Assembly: GCA_006538405.1 (NCBI GenBank)
Contig: BJKQ01000031.1
Location: 62,001 to 126,000, forward strand
DNA length: 64,000 nt
Direction: 5' to 3'
Source of the DNA: Hansfordia pulvinata
Lineage: Eukaryota > Ascomycota > Sordariomycetes > Xylariales
Below are positions 45,747-57,400 of the stretch, piece after piece; the first letter of the stretch is position 1, and the number at the start of each line of letters is the position of its first letter. The notes under the pieces are model-generated. The model was not told the DNA's origin. It did not search any database and worked only from the letters and a program-made list of their open reading frames with translations. Made by a program: the position numbers and the translations under genes.

Positions 45747-47100
45747 CTACTCACGCCGTACAAGAAGTTCCGTACCAGTGAACGGCCCGTTGTTACTCTC
45801 CCAGGTGCTCGCCTCATAATTCTTCCTGAACTCCTTAACCCGTGAGGTCATTTTCTTGGGGTCGTTTCCTGCTGTCCAAAGAATCATGGCAGGGCCCTTC
45901 TCAGAAGGATCGGACAATGCAATATCTGCAAGCGTTTCCTCCGGCTTAGAGACAGAGTCTATGTTCAGAGAAACAAAGACAGTCTGGGGATCTAAGTCTT
46001 TGTAGTAAACCGTGACCCCATAGCCCTCTCGGACCGTTATTCCCATCTCGGCTAAGAACGCCTTTTCGGTCTCGCTGTAATCTGGGTCTTGAGCAATCAC
46101 TTCCACGGCCTGCCCAGGGCGCTCTCTTGCCAGCGTCTGCTTAAGTACTTGCACGGCTGCCAGTTGCTGCAAAGCCTCGCGTAAGATATTGTCTCTTACG
46201 CGGTCGCTACCAACAGCTCTGAGTGGGCCGCCCCGGACGAAGATGATCTTGTTGATCACTAAGTCCTCCTTTTCCTTGAGGATTTTCGAAAAGGTATCTT
46301 GAATCTTCCTTCCATGGTTGTCTAACCAGTCCTGTTTTGCCTTACCAAATCTGCTTGCGACTTCGTCGCGGGTTAAAGGTGCCTCTATCAAGTAAGGTTT
46401 GGCCAAAGATTCAACGCTCATCGGAAGACCAAAAGGTTTCCACATCGTGAGCTCTTCGTATGGCCATAGACTTATGCTAATCCGAGAGATTAGCCGAAAA
46501 GAAAGGGTGGGGGAGGTTGGAGCACTGGGCTTACTAGGGTCTTGGTAAAAGCTTCGACACAAGTTCCTCGCCTGCGTAGTTCTCCAAGGTGATTTCACTC
46601 GCGCCTTCCTTCGTAAGTTCCTCGATTTTCTCCTCCAATTTTCTCAAGTTGTCCTTGCTTCTCACAAGCGGGTCGTTTCCACCCTTATAGGATTTATACG
46701 CTTGGAAGATTTTGGGTGTTAGAGCTTCTTGTTCCTTCCTGTTTCTTCTCTCCCATATCTTAAGAGCCGGCCATTCGGTGGCTATCCACTTCTTCACCCA
46801 CTCTTGGGTTACTCTGTTGTGTTTACCAGGTGCGCGTTCTGCTTCCAGCCTGAATCGCGCATAGTCTTTGACCAGCTTCGTCTGCTCTTCGTTGCGGAAA
46901 CCCTGACGGACTTTCAGTGCCGTGATCCATTGAACGACTGTGTCTCTGCTAGGCCAGTCGCCTCTCTTCGATATGGACGTTGTGGACGATGGGTCGACAT
47001 CACGATTCAAAACCAGTGCTAGGCCAAGTTGAAAAAAAGAGAAAACCGCAAGAAACGACACAAGCGTTTTGACAGCGCACGCGTGACGTACGTGATACAT
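45747..47100 (-). CDS. Predicted secreted protein, 431 aa, two exons
   Basis: Exon 1 is 47100-46535, exon 2 is 46476-45747. The 58-nt intron (46534-46477) has donor GTAAGC, branch GGCTAATC and acceptor GATTAG. It is in phase 2, and the joined frame reads VSKLLPRPYISLWPYEELTM. Total length is 1296 nt, divisible by three. The N-terminus has a basic start and hydrophobic core (VKTLVSFLAVFSFFQLGLAL), then VLNRDVDPSS and ISKRGDWPSR with a Kex2-like KR. The mature part is hydrophilic and helical (KLEEKIEELTKEGASEITLE) followed by an alpha/beta-looking C-terminal half (QAVEVIAQDPDYSETEKAFL, GYGVTVYYKDLDPQTVFVSL, GPAMILWTAGNDPKKM). No cysteine framework and no named domain recognised. It ends 11 bp from RIP block 2, yet itself shows normal codon use. 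An effector-like secreted role is inference from location only. Confidence 0.72.
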
Positions 47101-47360
47101 GGTGAGTAATGGATCGGTGCGAAGGTTGTTGAAGTGTTCCTATTCTGCGTTTACTTGAGATGAGTAAAGATGATAAAGGATGAAAGATGTGTGTAGATAA
47201 ATACTAGAATGTTTCGCTTATTCAGTGAGGGGTTTTTCATGTTTCTATTCTTAATCACGGGGTTTGCGTGTTATTGAAATCTTTTCGCGGTAGGTTTTTT
47301 CTTCATCAGCCCCGTCAGCTGAATCCATAATAGTACAAAACAGGCAGGGTTATAACATGG

Positions 47361-47645
47361 GTGCGTATGTGTTACACGCTATTTAAAATCGTTTAATATG
47401 GGTCTCTTTGCTACGCACTAAAAGACCCCTGGTTAATAAGAGGCGGAAAGTACGGCCGAGAGTCACGGCCGAGACTCTCGGCCTTTTCAGCTAAATCTAT
47501 AATTATAAGAGACAGGCAGCAGACAGTGCTGATAAGGTAAGAATATCGGTGCCTGTATGTTCCACGCTATTTAAATATACAAAGTGAGGGGCCCTCCATA
47601 TAAAATATAAAAATCAAAAGGACCCTGATTAACAAGAGGCGGGAA
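47361..47645. repeat. Diverged direct repeat flanking a perfect hairpin
   Basis: Copy 1 (about 47361-47451) and copy 2 (about 47550-47645) share GGTGC.T.TGT, CACGCTATTTAAA, GACCC, and the GGTTAATAAGAGGCGGAAA / GATTAACAAGAGGCGGGAAA ending. They lie upstream of the secreted-protein gene (start 47100). The arrangement suggests a short repeated element rather than coding DNA. Confidence 0.6.
47454..47483. repeat. Perfect 11-bp inverted repeat (hairpin)
   Basis: GGCCGAGAGTC and GACTCTCGGCC are exact reverse complements separated by 8 nt, followed by TTTTC. This is a GC-rich stem inside otherwise AT-leaning sequence. It may be a terminator-like structure, a MITE end or a protein site. Confidence 0.8.
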
Positions 47646-49521
47646 AAAAACGATTCAAACTTTGAAAGCTTAAAATAACAGCTAAGTGTAAGAAAAGATT
47701 TAATAATAACGAAAAGAAGTTGATAAAAGAGATGAATAATAACAGAAGGCTACGAAACCCAACCCATTCCGCACGACCCTCTCGTAATCACCCCCTTAAT
47801 CCGATAAATATCCCTTAAAATCGTAATGCAGTACCTGCAATAGTTGTATGATGTGTTATAGCATAGTGCCGACTCTTATTTATAAGTTTTAATTGTATTC
47901 ATTACGGCGGGTGCCTATTGATAGGTGAAGCATTATCGGCGTACATTTTGTCACCGTGACGGGTAACAATTAATAGGAGAGAGAGCCATTTTGCTGGCCG
48001 AGTTGCATAGAATTCCCACTTTAAGTGATTGGATCACTTAACGACTTAATTAATCATAGCCCGGGGACTTATCATGACTGTCGGCCCATTGGTCAACACT
48101 CACTCGTAATAGTAAGAGCTAGTAACAACTGTGCTATCCAGCTTATAATCAGACCGCACAGCCTGGATGAATGCTTGCGGCAATGAGAGCGAGAAAAGTG
48201 ACAGATGGCATGGCTGTGATTTTGGCTGTTGTTGTTATCTTTGTTGTCAAACCAGAGGAGGACAGTTAAGGAAGGGCAATAGTCGTGAGAAACGTCAAAC
48301 CATGATTAGAAACAAGGGGTAGACTTCACAATTTAACCTCAATAAACTACGTTTAAAGCTCGAAGTATGGCAGATCCTGGTATGGTCGGGGGTAGTGAGC
48401 TTATTCTTATACGTTAGTCGCGGTGATACGCCTGAATGTAAGCAATCTGCGGAACGCGACTCGTCCACAGGGCGTTTCTATAAGCGCACGATGGTCTTAT
48501 GTTCTCTTAAAACGTGTCTATAGGAAAGGCAAGTTCAATGGCCAAATTTTAAGGAATCGATCACTTAACTAGCACGTGATTCATTATTTATCTCGATGAC
48601 CGCCTCGGCTGACTCACGTCATAAGAGGCACTTAACGCGGCCTCGCGACCGGGGATATAAGCGTTCGATATTCTACTTGGCTCGTTAATAAAGACTTGAT
48701 CAGGCCTTGAAGGAGACAAATGGAGACCTATAAGTACAGGTAGGTCAGCTTTAAGACATAAAGATCATGCTTTAAACATCTTAGTTTACTTCAAGGGATA
48801 CCGTCGCTTAACAGCCCTCTATGTCTTACTTATACGTTCTAGCAATCGATTCGAATACCTCTTATTTAACTGAATGGTTTCCCCTTCACCTCGAGGATTA
48901 TTCCAGATAAAGCACTGGCCTCTTACGATCCTTGCACCCGCTATTACTTATAACGAGTCATATAATGACCTTATAATTAAAACTATTTAATGGTTGTAAA
49001 GGCGATTTAAGTAATTCAAATTTCTCTTTCGCCCCGAGCCCGACTGGTTTTACTAAAGCTCCTCACTCGGGATCCGTGCTTTCAACGGGTATCTTAGCGC
49101 GCGTTGCTGCTAATAAATGAATCAAATTATTACCGAGTAAACAATAAACCTTAAATGAATTAAGCGCCACGGCATGCCTTATGATTAAACGGGGTAATCG
49201 TAAGTGGAAAGACAGTTTATAAACAGTAATCAAGGTATTATAAAACCTGAAGCGTGTTTTACGCTGGTTTTTAAAATTAAAGCTGCGGTTAAATATTAAC
49301 TTTTAACTTATAACTTATTATTATATAAAAAACGCGTAAGCCGTATTTTTTTTATTCAATTAATAATAATATAAGCCGTTAACCTTAAATGATCGTAGTA
49401 TTATTATTATAAGTACAGTAATTATTATATTCTTTGAATTAAAACTTATACTTATATTTACCTTAAAAGGTCCTTCGAGTTAAATAAAGATAACAGTTTA
49501 AGTAATAAAATACTTTTCGAA
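47646..49521. other. Partly eroded sequence, no gene
   Basis: Intermediate AT content, with abundant TTAA, CTTA and CGTTA words and no useful frame. Looks like single-copy or repeat DNA partially affected by RIP. Confidence 0.55.
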
Positions 49522-49782
49522 GTGTTGAAAAGCTTTTTACTCGATTATATAGATAACGAGGTAGCCTTAAGGACTGGTTTTAAAATCTTCCCTTATATAA
49601 CTTATTGTAAGCCCCCCGTCGGGCATATAAGATACGCAATATTATGCTTTATCTTATCGCATAAGGCCCCACGAAGGCATAAGGAGGCCTCGCAGTTTAG
49701 GGTTTCATCGGCACAGTCAGCACAGTCAGCACAGTCAGCACAGTCATCACAGTCATCACAAGAGTTTAGCTATGCAGAATGA
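49522..49782 (+). pseudogene. Eroded open frame with Ala-Gln-Ser repeat
   Basis: Open for 86 codons in plus, with KSFLLDYIDNEVALRTGFK then a tail encoded by the 9-bp repeat. The region around it is RIP-like. No domain, and no certain start. Probably a remnant. Confidence 0.25.
49712..49756. repeat. Five-copy 9-bp tandem repeat CACAGTCAG/T
   Basis: Three copies of CACAGTCAG then two of CACAGTCAT. The unit is a multiple of three, so it encodes Ala-Gln-Ser / Ser-Gln-Ser in the 49522-49782 frame. Confidence 0.9.
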
Positions 49783-50038
49783 TACATCCTACACCGAATG
49801 CTTCCGGTGACCCGGTCTGTATTCGCCTCAGTCAGCGTTTGCCCACTTCACCTAGATTCTATTTAAATGGCACTCAGGAGTTGACATTACCCTTATATTA
49901 ATACTTAAGCTATCATAAAGGAACTTTCCACTTGAACGGTCAGCGTGAGTTCAATACTGCGGAACGCCCAGCTTCAATCTGAAAGCTCCCCCGAGACAAT
50001 CATCATTTATATAAGCCCGTCCGCCCCCTTTACAACAC

Positions 50039-50658
50039 TTGCCATCACTGATAATGCATCTTCTATCGACCTTGATTCTCGCGACTTCGACCCTGCCTTT
50101 AGCTCTCAGCGAATTTTCGAACCATTGCACAGACCTATGGGTTACCCACGACGGGGAATACGATAGATCCGCGTACCTATATGCGACCTGCAAGAACCCC
50201 TGGAAGAAGAAGCCTAAGGCCGCGCTAGTCCGTCTTGACCTAGCTGGCTGCTATGCATACCGTCGTGGAAGTATCGTACCCGAAGAAGAGTAGGTGTCTT
50301 CCCACTCTCGTACCGGACAGAGAAAAAAGAAGAAGAAGGGAACACTCTGAAGGGATATGCAAAGCCCTTTAGCCTATTAAACGAGCCACTTGATTTAACT
50401 AACTAAATTCATACAGCGGCGAGTTTGTTAATTGGTGCAAAGCCTGCCAACTTTATATGGAGCACCCCACGATGTATTGCGAGTGTTCCGGCTTGCCTAA
50501 TGTGCAAGCACCCTCCCCAGCAGGTGTTAACCTTGGTAAGACGATGATGATTTTAAATCTTAAGGATGCTTTTAACGTTAAATACAGATCAGACAGTGTT
50601 CGTAAATGAGGAAGGCTTATTAGCCTGTTTTAATAACGCTGGCGACAAAGTGCGTTAA
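50039..50658 (+). CDS. Secreted CVNH-type lectin (cyanovirin-N homolog), three exons
   Basis: Start ATG 50039 (or 50054, which gives the better signal peptide MHLLSTLILATSTLPLALS). Exon 1 ends at 50289; intron 1 is 50290-50416 (GTAGGT...TTAACTAACTAA...ATACAG). Exon 2 is 50417-50535; intron 2 is 50536-50587 (GTAAGA...TTTTAACG...ATACAG). Exon 3 is 50588-50658. Phases match and the spliced frame is 441 nt (146 aa). The mature protein shows the two-fold CVNH pattern. Repeat 1 has FSNHCTDLWV, YLYATCK and ALVRLDLAGCYAYRRGSI; repeat 2 has GEFVNWCKACQLYM, MYCECSG and GVNLDQTVFVNEEGLLACF. CVNH domains are small carbohydrate-binding folds found in many filamentous ascomycetes. Eight cysteines suit a secreted, disulfide-stabilised form. 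It is an isolated gene between eroded sequence and RIP block 3. Confidence 0.82.
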
Positions 50659-52540
50659 AAAATATAAAGGACGTACGTGAGAAGGACTACGTTCGTGCGT
50701 GCGACGACTCGGATCTTATTTAAGTAGAATACGGTGGATTCATCGGCCGGATATCCCGAAAACAGTTCTACACGCAAAGGAACAGCAACATCTCGTTAAT
50801 AATGGTCGTTGAATAATCATGCAAGATTTTTAAATAAGATGAATTATTATTAAGAAATGGATCTTATTCTTATTGCTCAGTTTTACTTATTTCCGTGATA
50901 TTCATCGTAATCTCGCTTACTTATTAATCTCGTTTTACGTGATTAAGTCTTACTTAATAATTATTCCTTATAAGATAAACGATTTAAAGAATCAGTACGC
51001 TTAAGTAAAAAGGCTGAGTGTATATAGTTTTTATCACTTATTTTAAGCTAAAATATAACATTAATATTAATAATAAGAGAGTTATAAAAAGTATATAAAT
51101 GAATTAAAAGAAGAATAAACTTTAAGTAAGAAAAAAGATTCAATTTAATACACCGAAACACTGCGTATATATATAAGATTAAAATAAATAAACCCGATTA
51201 TTAAGATAATAAGACAGGCTACAATGATATAAGTGAAAGGCGTAAGGATTAATTATCGTATAAAGGTTCTATTAAATTAATTATACACTTAAAGAAATAG
51301 AAAATATAAGAGTGAGGTTATACTATTGAGCGTAATATAAAACTAATTCACGGGTCTTAAATCTATTCAAATTCTTATAATTAATGTAACGCTTATAAAG
51401 AATAATATAATTAAATTAAAAGTTTATAAAAAGGAATATAATAAATATAAAAATATAAAAAAATAAGGGATATATAAAAAAGAAAGGCTTTTTATATATA
51501 AAAATATTTATTTATTTTTCAATTCGATTTAAGTGTTTAACTCGTATTAAAACAAAAGGATACTTATTAATAATAATATATAAATATTTAACACTTTAAT
51601 TACTTGTTATTATTATTAGCGTTTTATTAAGAAGCAATATTATATATGTGTTCTGAAATTATAAACTTAAAACCGAATTTATTTTTTTAAAGAAAGTTTA
51701 AATTAATATATTCTTATCACATTTATTAAAGGATTAAATGATTATTTACTAAAACCTTCAAATAATATTATTTTATTCAAAACCTTTAAAGTAATTAATA
51801 ATATATATAATCTTATTAACTTTTATTTCAAGAATAAAACAGATTAATATTAACAATCTCCACTTAATTAAAAAATAAAATAAAAAACTAATTAAATATA
51901 TAAAAGCGTAAATAAAATAAGTTTATGATTTATTATAAACATAATGAATTTAAGAACTTACCGTGATAAATTGAAAACTAATTAAATTAAAATAATTAAG
52001 CAAATATAAGAAGTTAAAAAAAGCTATATTATATCAGCTTATAAAATTCAATAAACTTCCTTTAAAAGGGCTGTTTAAAGTATAAAGAACATTATTAAAA
52101 CACTTATTAATAATAACCTTTAAATTAAAATACTTAAGACCTCTAATAATATTACCGGTCAATACTAAAGATTTTTAACTTAATAAAAAGCAGTTTATAA
52201 ACTATAGAAATGTTTTATAAGTGAAGACGATGAAATCTTTCCTTCATAGAAACGTAATAATGAAAGTTGAATTATACGTTATTGAGGCGATAAAAAAAAC
52301 CTTAAGCTTTATAATTAATATATGTAAAAGAAATCATTATAACCTTAACCGGTAATTCGAGATAGTCACTTAATAGCCGGGCTTTATCCTTTATGAGTTA
52401 AATAACTATTAGGCTAATATGATAAAATCCGTCTTAACACTATAAGTGATAAATAACCGGAGGTCTTAATTGATAACTTCGGTCTTTTTAAGTGTTATTT
52501 CACAAATAGCCTTTACTAAGGCAAATAGGACTAGGCCAGT
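50659..52540. repeat. AT-rich RIP-eroded block 3
   Basis: AT-rich and TpA-rich from just after the lectin gene to about 52.5 kb, densest from 50.95 to 52.35 kb. No open frames of interest. Interpreted as RIP-degraded repeat DNA. Confidence 0.82.
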
Positions 52541-53658
52541 ATAGGAGAACCAACCTTGTCACCGTTAACAACATATAGCAGGGTGTCTGGAGAGGGGTTC
52601 TAATAATTAGCTTCTCTTTGTCTGCATTCACATCACCTATTGCTAAGGTCTTAAGCATTAAAGTACTAGCTTTTTCTTCAAATCGTTAGAAATGAAACAT
52701 AGGATAACAGAGTCCAGTGCCTGGCTGCGCAGTCATAAGTTGCGTATTCACCACTGGTTTGAAAAAAGAAAAAAAAAAGGGGGGGGGGGGGGGATCGGCC
52801 TGGCAGTCCCGGCGGCTCACAGCAGCACTTTCCGCCATGAACCTCTTACACTTTATGCTCACTTCGGGGCTGAGCGTGCCTTTAAAGTCGCTTGCTGTGC
52901 TCACATTGCTGACAGAAGCTCTGACATCGCGAACACCTGGCTCGGGAGAGCTCTCTGCTCGATTTAAGGTCCCACCACCGTGCGATTGTGAAAACCGAAC
53001 AGTCTCCCTTCATCGAAGACATTGCAGTTTGGAGTCAGTACAGAAGATTGGTAAGCGAGAGTCTCGACTTTGGTGACGTGGGCTTGCTAGTCCAGAACAA
53101 GATTGACATCGGCAGCAGGAAATAGCTTATAACTGAAAAGTCTTAAGTGGCTATTTGCAGTAGAGATGGCTTATACTGGTAGTGCTGATAGGACATAAGG
53201 GCCTTTCAATATTAAGGACGTTGTGAGAATGGTCAACAGTCTGATACAGAGCTGCAGCGATTATGGGCATAGCATGCTTGATGGATATGATAGTAATGAC
53301 TAGTACTGGGGGAAAATATCAATGTGCGAATGGTGCCGCTAAGGCCCAAGACGGGGAGTACGAGGTTTCGGGTGAAAGCAAAAAATGCCATCGGAGGAGC
53401 GGCTCGGGGACTAGGCCGGGTGGGATGGGCTCTCCGAGGCGAATTAGACTCATATGGTAAAGATAGGATGCATCACTGGTAGACATAGTTGTGGTAAGGC
53501 TTCAGGAGCCGATATGTGTACGATATCTACCTACCTACAAATACCAAGTATATCATAACCCTGGGATAAAATAGCTAATCCGGGATTGAGGTTCTGGCCG
53601 GTAACCTTTCGAGGCGTCAGATTGGTGCGCAGAGCAGGAGCCAGACTTCGTAGACCCT
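52541..53658. other. Stretch with poly-A/poly-G tract, no gene
   Basis: Normal composition returns. Overlapping plus frames (52692-53076) are driven by the A-rich/G15 tract and have no domain. A plus frame at 53263-53460 shows nothing recognisable. Confidence 0.45.
52779..52793. repeat. G15 homopolymer after an A-rich run
   Basis: Fifteen G residues directly after GAAAAAAGAAAAAAAAAA. Length may be unreliable. Confidence 0.9.
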
Positions 53659-53967
53659 CTACAGGCTCTTTTCGTTCTTCTTGTTGCCGAACACGACCTC
53701 CAGGCCTTCTTCTTCTCTTACGAGACAGCTTGCTAGGCGTGAATCGACGACTCTGATCAGTTTAGGTACATCGTCGTGTACAGGATGGATGCTTATGACC
53801 TTATTGAAGACGTCTCCAGCGGAGGTGGCTCTCAGTGGCGTCTTGATCCTGACATAAGCTTGGTTTTCGACCATCACGAGTTTAGCGTCTTTAAGGACTC
53901 GGTGTGGCTGCTTCATTAACTGTTCATGTTGTATTAATACATGAGCTTCAGGTTGGTAAGGGATATT
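53659..53967 (-). pseudogene. C-terminal fragment of an unknown protein
   Basis: The minus strand is open from just below a TAA (53970-53968) to the stop at 53659, 103 codons, and reads like real protein throughout (YQPEAHVLIQHEQLMKQPHR, YVRIKTPLRATSAGDVF, IHPVHDDVPKLIRVVDSRLA, then EEEGLEVVFGNKKN). The first ATG is 53916, inside the continuous frame; upstream residues look equally coding, so the true N-terminus is probably lost or in another exon. No signal peptide, no cysteine pattern and no family recognised. Confidence 0.4.
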
Positions 53968-56900
53968 TTAGCTCAAGCTTCCTCAAACTTCCTCAGGTCT
54001 GCTTGAATTAGGGCGAATGCCCCAACCCTGCAAGCCAGGACGAGACGCAATTAATAAGGATATACGATTCCCGAGATTCCAAGGACCTAGGTTGAGCTAG
54101 CATCCTGATCGTACTTCTTTGAAGATCGCAACGCGATCACGCGTTGTAGCCTGTTTGACATTTTGGGCCGGTTGAGCTGTGCGTACATGCGACGGATCAA
54201 CGCGCTCTTGAGGCTTGACGTCCTGTGAGCGCAACCATTCTTAGACACGAGCCACGACCGGTCCGACGTTGGGCAGGAGCGTGGAGCTCGTTAGGTCGAT
54301 GATAGCTGAAAGCGAGCTTTGAGCTCGTTAAGCAATAACCACGTCAGATATCATGGCCTTGCGGATCCGCGCCAGACGAGGCATACAGACTGCAGCGGCT
54401 GACAGTTTAATGGGATTAATGTGTCGAGACAGCAGAGACTAGGTTTTACGCCACCTAAGCCTCTCCACCTCTTGATGTGCATACATTTGTCGTTTTCTAT
54501 ATACTACTCACCGGCTCGAAGGGTCTCTCAGTCATCTCCCTTTAGCGAGGCGACAAGTTTTAATACCTAAATCAGCCGCACTTTATCATTAGTGTCGTGA
54601 ACGAGAAACCCATTTACGTAGCATTTCCACTGAAATCTCAATGCAGGTCCACGAGTCACTTAACGCTGTCCGCCACCACGTTCGATGGGTGCTAAGTATC
54701 CTTTTTGTTTAACATGACTCGAAGAGAGAAGAGGGCAGTGAGGTTAGCAGCGGTTGTAACAAAATTACTTGGCCAGTCGCAAAGAGTCAGTACGAAGACG
54801 TCCTGCAGGAGCCAATTTAATACGGCTGGTACCAAGCGCATAAGGGTCTTTTAGTTTAGCGCTTTAATGTCTACCTGTCCTATCAATGAGAGGAAAATCG
54901 CCCGGCGCCAGTTCGCAGCTATGTTTTTAAAATTTCACCACTATTTAGGATATGAAAGATTCTTTCATACCCATATTACTTATAAATTCTCGAATATAAC
55001 CGGTGCAAGAGATCTCTTTATACACCTCCCGTAGCCCGAATAGCCTTATCATAGCTAATATAGCGCTCTCTATATGGCGGGCGCGATAAAGTTCAGTTTT
55101 CAGATCGATATCAATTAAAACTAATGGCTTTTATTACACATGCTTATTATTAAGTTTAACAGAGTCGACTAAATATGAAAATGTGTTATCTTACACGATT
55201 AATAATGCTTAAAATCAAATGATAGCCCGTATAAGACCTGGTACTATAAGCGCGGCTTATTTTGAAGGCCGGTTTAATACGAAATATACTGCGGAGTCCT
55301 TACTGCTTTATGCTAATCTCCGGCACCATCTTACCTTAAGATTACTTTAAATGTTAATTGCTTATTAATTTATATTCCTTATTAATCGTAGCGTCCCGCT
55401 TTCACATGAAAGATATATGTCGAGTATTACAATAAGGAGATAAAAGCAGAAACGTCCTTACCGGGATCGTTAACTTATTAAGGTTTTAAAAGCATTCACG
55501 GTTTACGACCCGTTCTTTAAGTAATCCGTCTAAGGTAACGAGGATCTGGTTTAATTACGTGATAATAAAAGTCACTCCTTAAGTGTTAATAGAAAAATAA
55601 AATGAAACGCAGGAAGATGAATTTATTATAATGGAATAATTAGCGAATAATTAATGATTTTTTCGAGGTATTTAGCTTCGCGACTGAAATGTCACAGTGT
55701 TAAAAGTGCCACCGCCGAGACGTTCGTGGGCTGGCTGAAATAACATAACGGAGTATGAAGGAAATCAGGTGGCCTGCATGTTAATGAACAAGGCTACTTT
55801 TAAACTTCTTCATTCAGGCCTTAACCCTTTCGCTGATTTCCATACCGGATTGTTTCCTTGCTAGCATTGAAGGTCATGTTCTTTCCCGAAGTGCCTGCCC
55901 TTTTCCTAGTGCCGAGCATGATAAGCTGCTGAAAGACTCAGCCAATTATCGCTTCTGGCCGACTGTCGGTTCTGATTAATTTGGCGGTATCTGCACTATC
56001 CTCCAGGACCAGAGTTGAATATAAACAGGAATCTACTCTAAGGAAATTTAAGGTGAATCGAATCCGACAAGAAAGCTATTTCCCCACCATGATCGTGTGG
56101 GTTGGACTTGAAAGAAAAACCTGAAGCCCGAATCACCGAAGTTTTTGATGACAGTGGGTGGGAAGGTAGGCTTGAGGCTAGCACCCTCGTGGAATAGCTT
56201 TAAGCATTGTATTAAGCCCGTGTAAAGCTCCTTCAGATAATGTGATACATGTTAATGTATATTTATTGGTCAGTGAGTCTGTCTGGGTCTAGTCGTATTC
56301 ATTGACTGAGCATGGTGGCTGTAGAGCCTGGGGCTTCTCAATGATCTGCGCCGGTATTTTTGGAGGTGCATCCAAACCCTGCTCCAACCAGCAACGAGCT
56401 TGGATCCATGGAAAGTTGACCAGATCTACCGCATGAACCATCGAGGCTTTCGTATTAGAAGGCTTCTTTGCATTATTCAAATAATCCAACAACGTAATTT
56501 TGCTCTTTAACTGCGAGAGACAAGGACGAAGTCAAGAGATCGTCGCCGATTCGATAGATCCCCGTCTCCTATTTCACCCGATGTACTCCATAAAGATAGT
56601 TTCGGCGAAGATAATGACACTACATACTCGCAGTCTGATGCATGTGTAAGAAAAGGTCGCAATGATCGAGGACAATACTTAGATGAATGCACTACCAGGA
56701 TTCGCAACCGGGTCTCGAAGTCCCAAAGCTTGCACGCCCTGCGATTTGAATGGCAACTGGTAAACACGCCCTTATTGACCGAGTCTGTCACCAGTTTAGG
56801 AATGCTCGATGCACTCGATGAATTTGTAAATGTAATAAACTGGATTCTTCTTAAGAAACATATTTAGGCGGTCCAGGGTTAATGTTCGTATAGAACATTC

Positions 56901-57400
56901 GAAAAGACGTCTATCGGTAAATTCAGAGCAATGCACTGATAAAGGGTACTCTGAAGTACTGAACAAGCGGTGGACTGTCGTTAAGAGGTATGCTCTTATT
57001 ACAGGATGACTTAGATGTTCAGATTGATCACTGAGGTAATGAATGACTAAATAGACAAAAGAGACCTTCCTTCCTTATATGCCCTTCATTTCCTGACTGA
57101 TTTCCTTCTTGTTCAGTTTTGCCTAGTTAACCGACACTGATCAAACTATGTTCTTTCCCAGCGATTCTCAGTCGAACAGAGCTGAGCGATCTTCCTTGCT
57201 TAACCTCGCTTAGTCGATCCTGAAAAGCCCGTGATCACGTGATTCGTAACACCCTTTTCTCTGCGTACATAATTGGTTTTTAGTTATCCTATGCGGCCAT
57301 TGGTCCGCAGGCCGTATATGAGTGCTTACATTAGTGTAGCACGTCCTGCCGACCTGGTAATCAGGTTCTTATCAGCAAAGTACTGCCCAAGACCTGGCAG
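53968..57400. other. Gene-poor, partly eroded sequence
   Basis: Mixed composition, AT-richer at 54.9-55.7 kb. The only frame with coding character is minus 56510-56289 (acceptor-like TCTCGCAG just before it; ITLLDYLNNAKKPSNTK, then LVNFPWIQARCWLEQG), possibly the last exon of a dead gene; a neighbouring minus frame (56791-56507) is out of phase. Nothing else is supported. Confidence 0.45.

Noticed and set aside
52692..53076. Two plus-strand ORFs through the A/G tract
   Set aside because: Their length depends on the AAAA/G15 homopolymer; no domain and no supporting splice sites.
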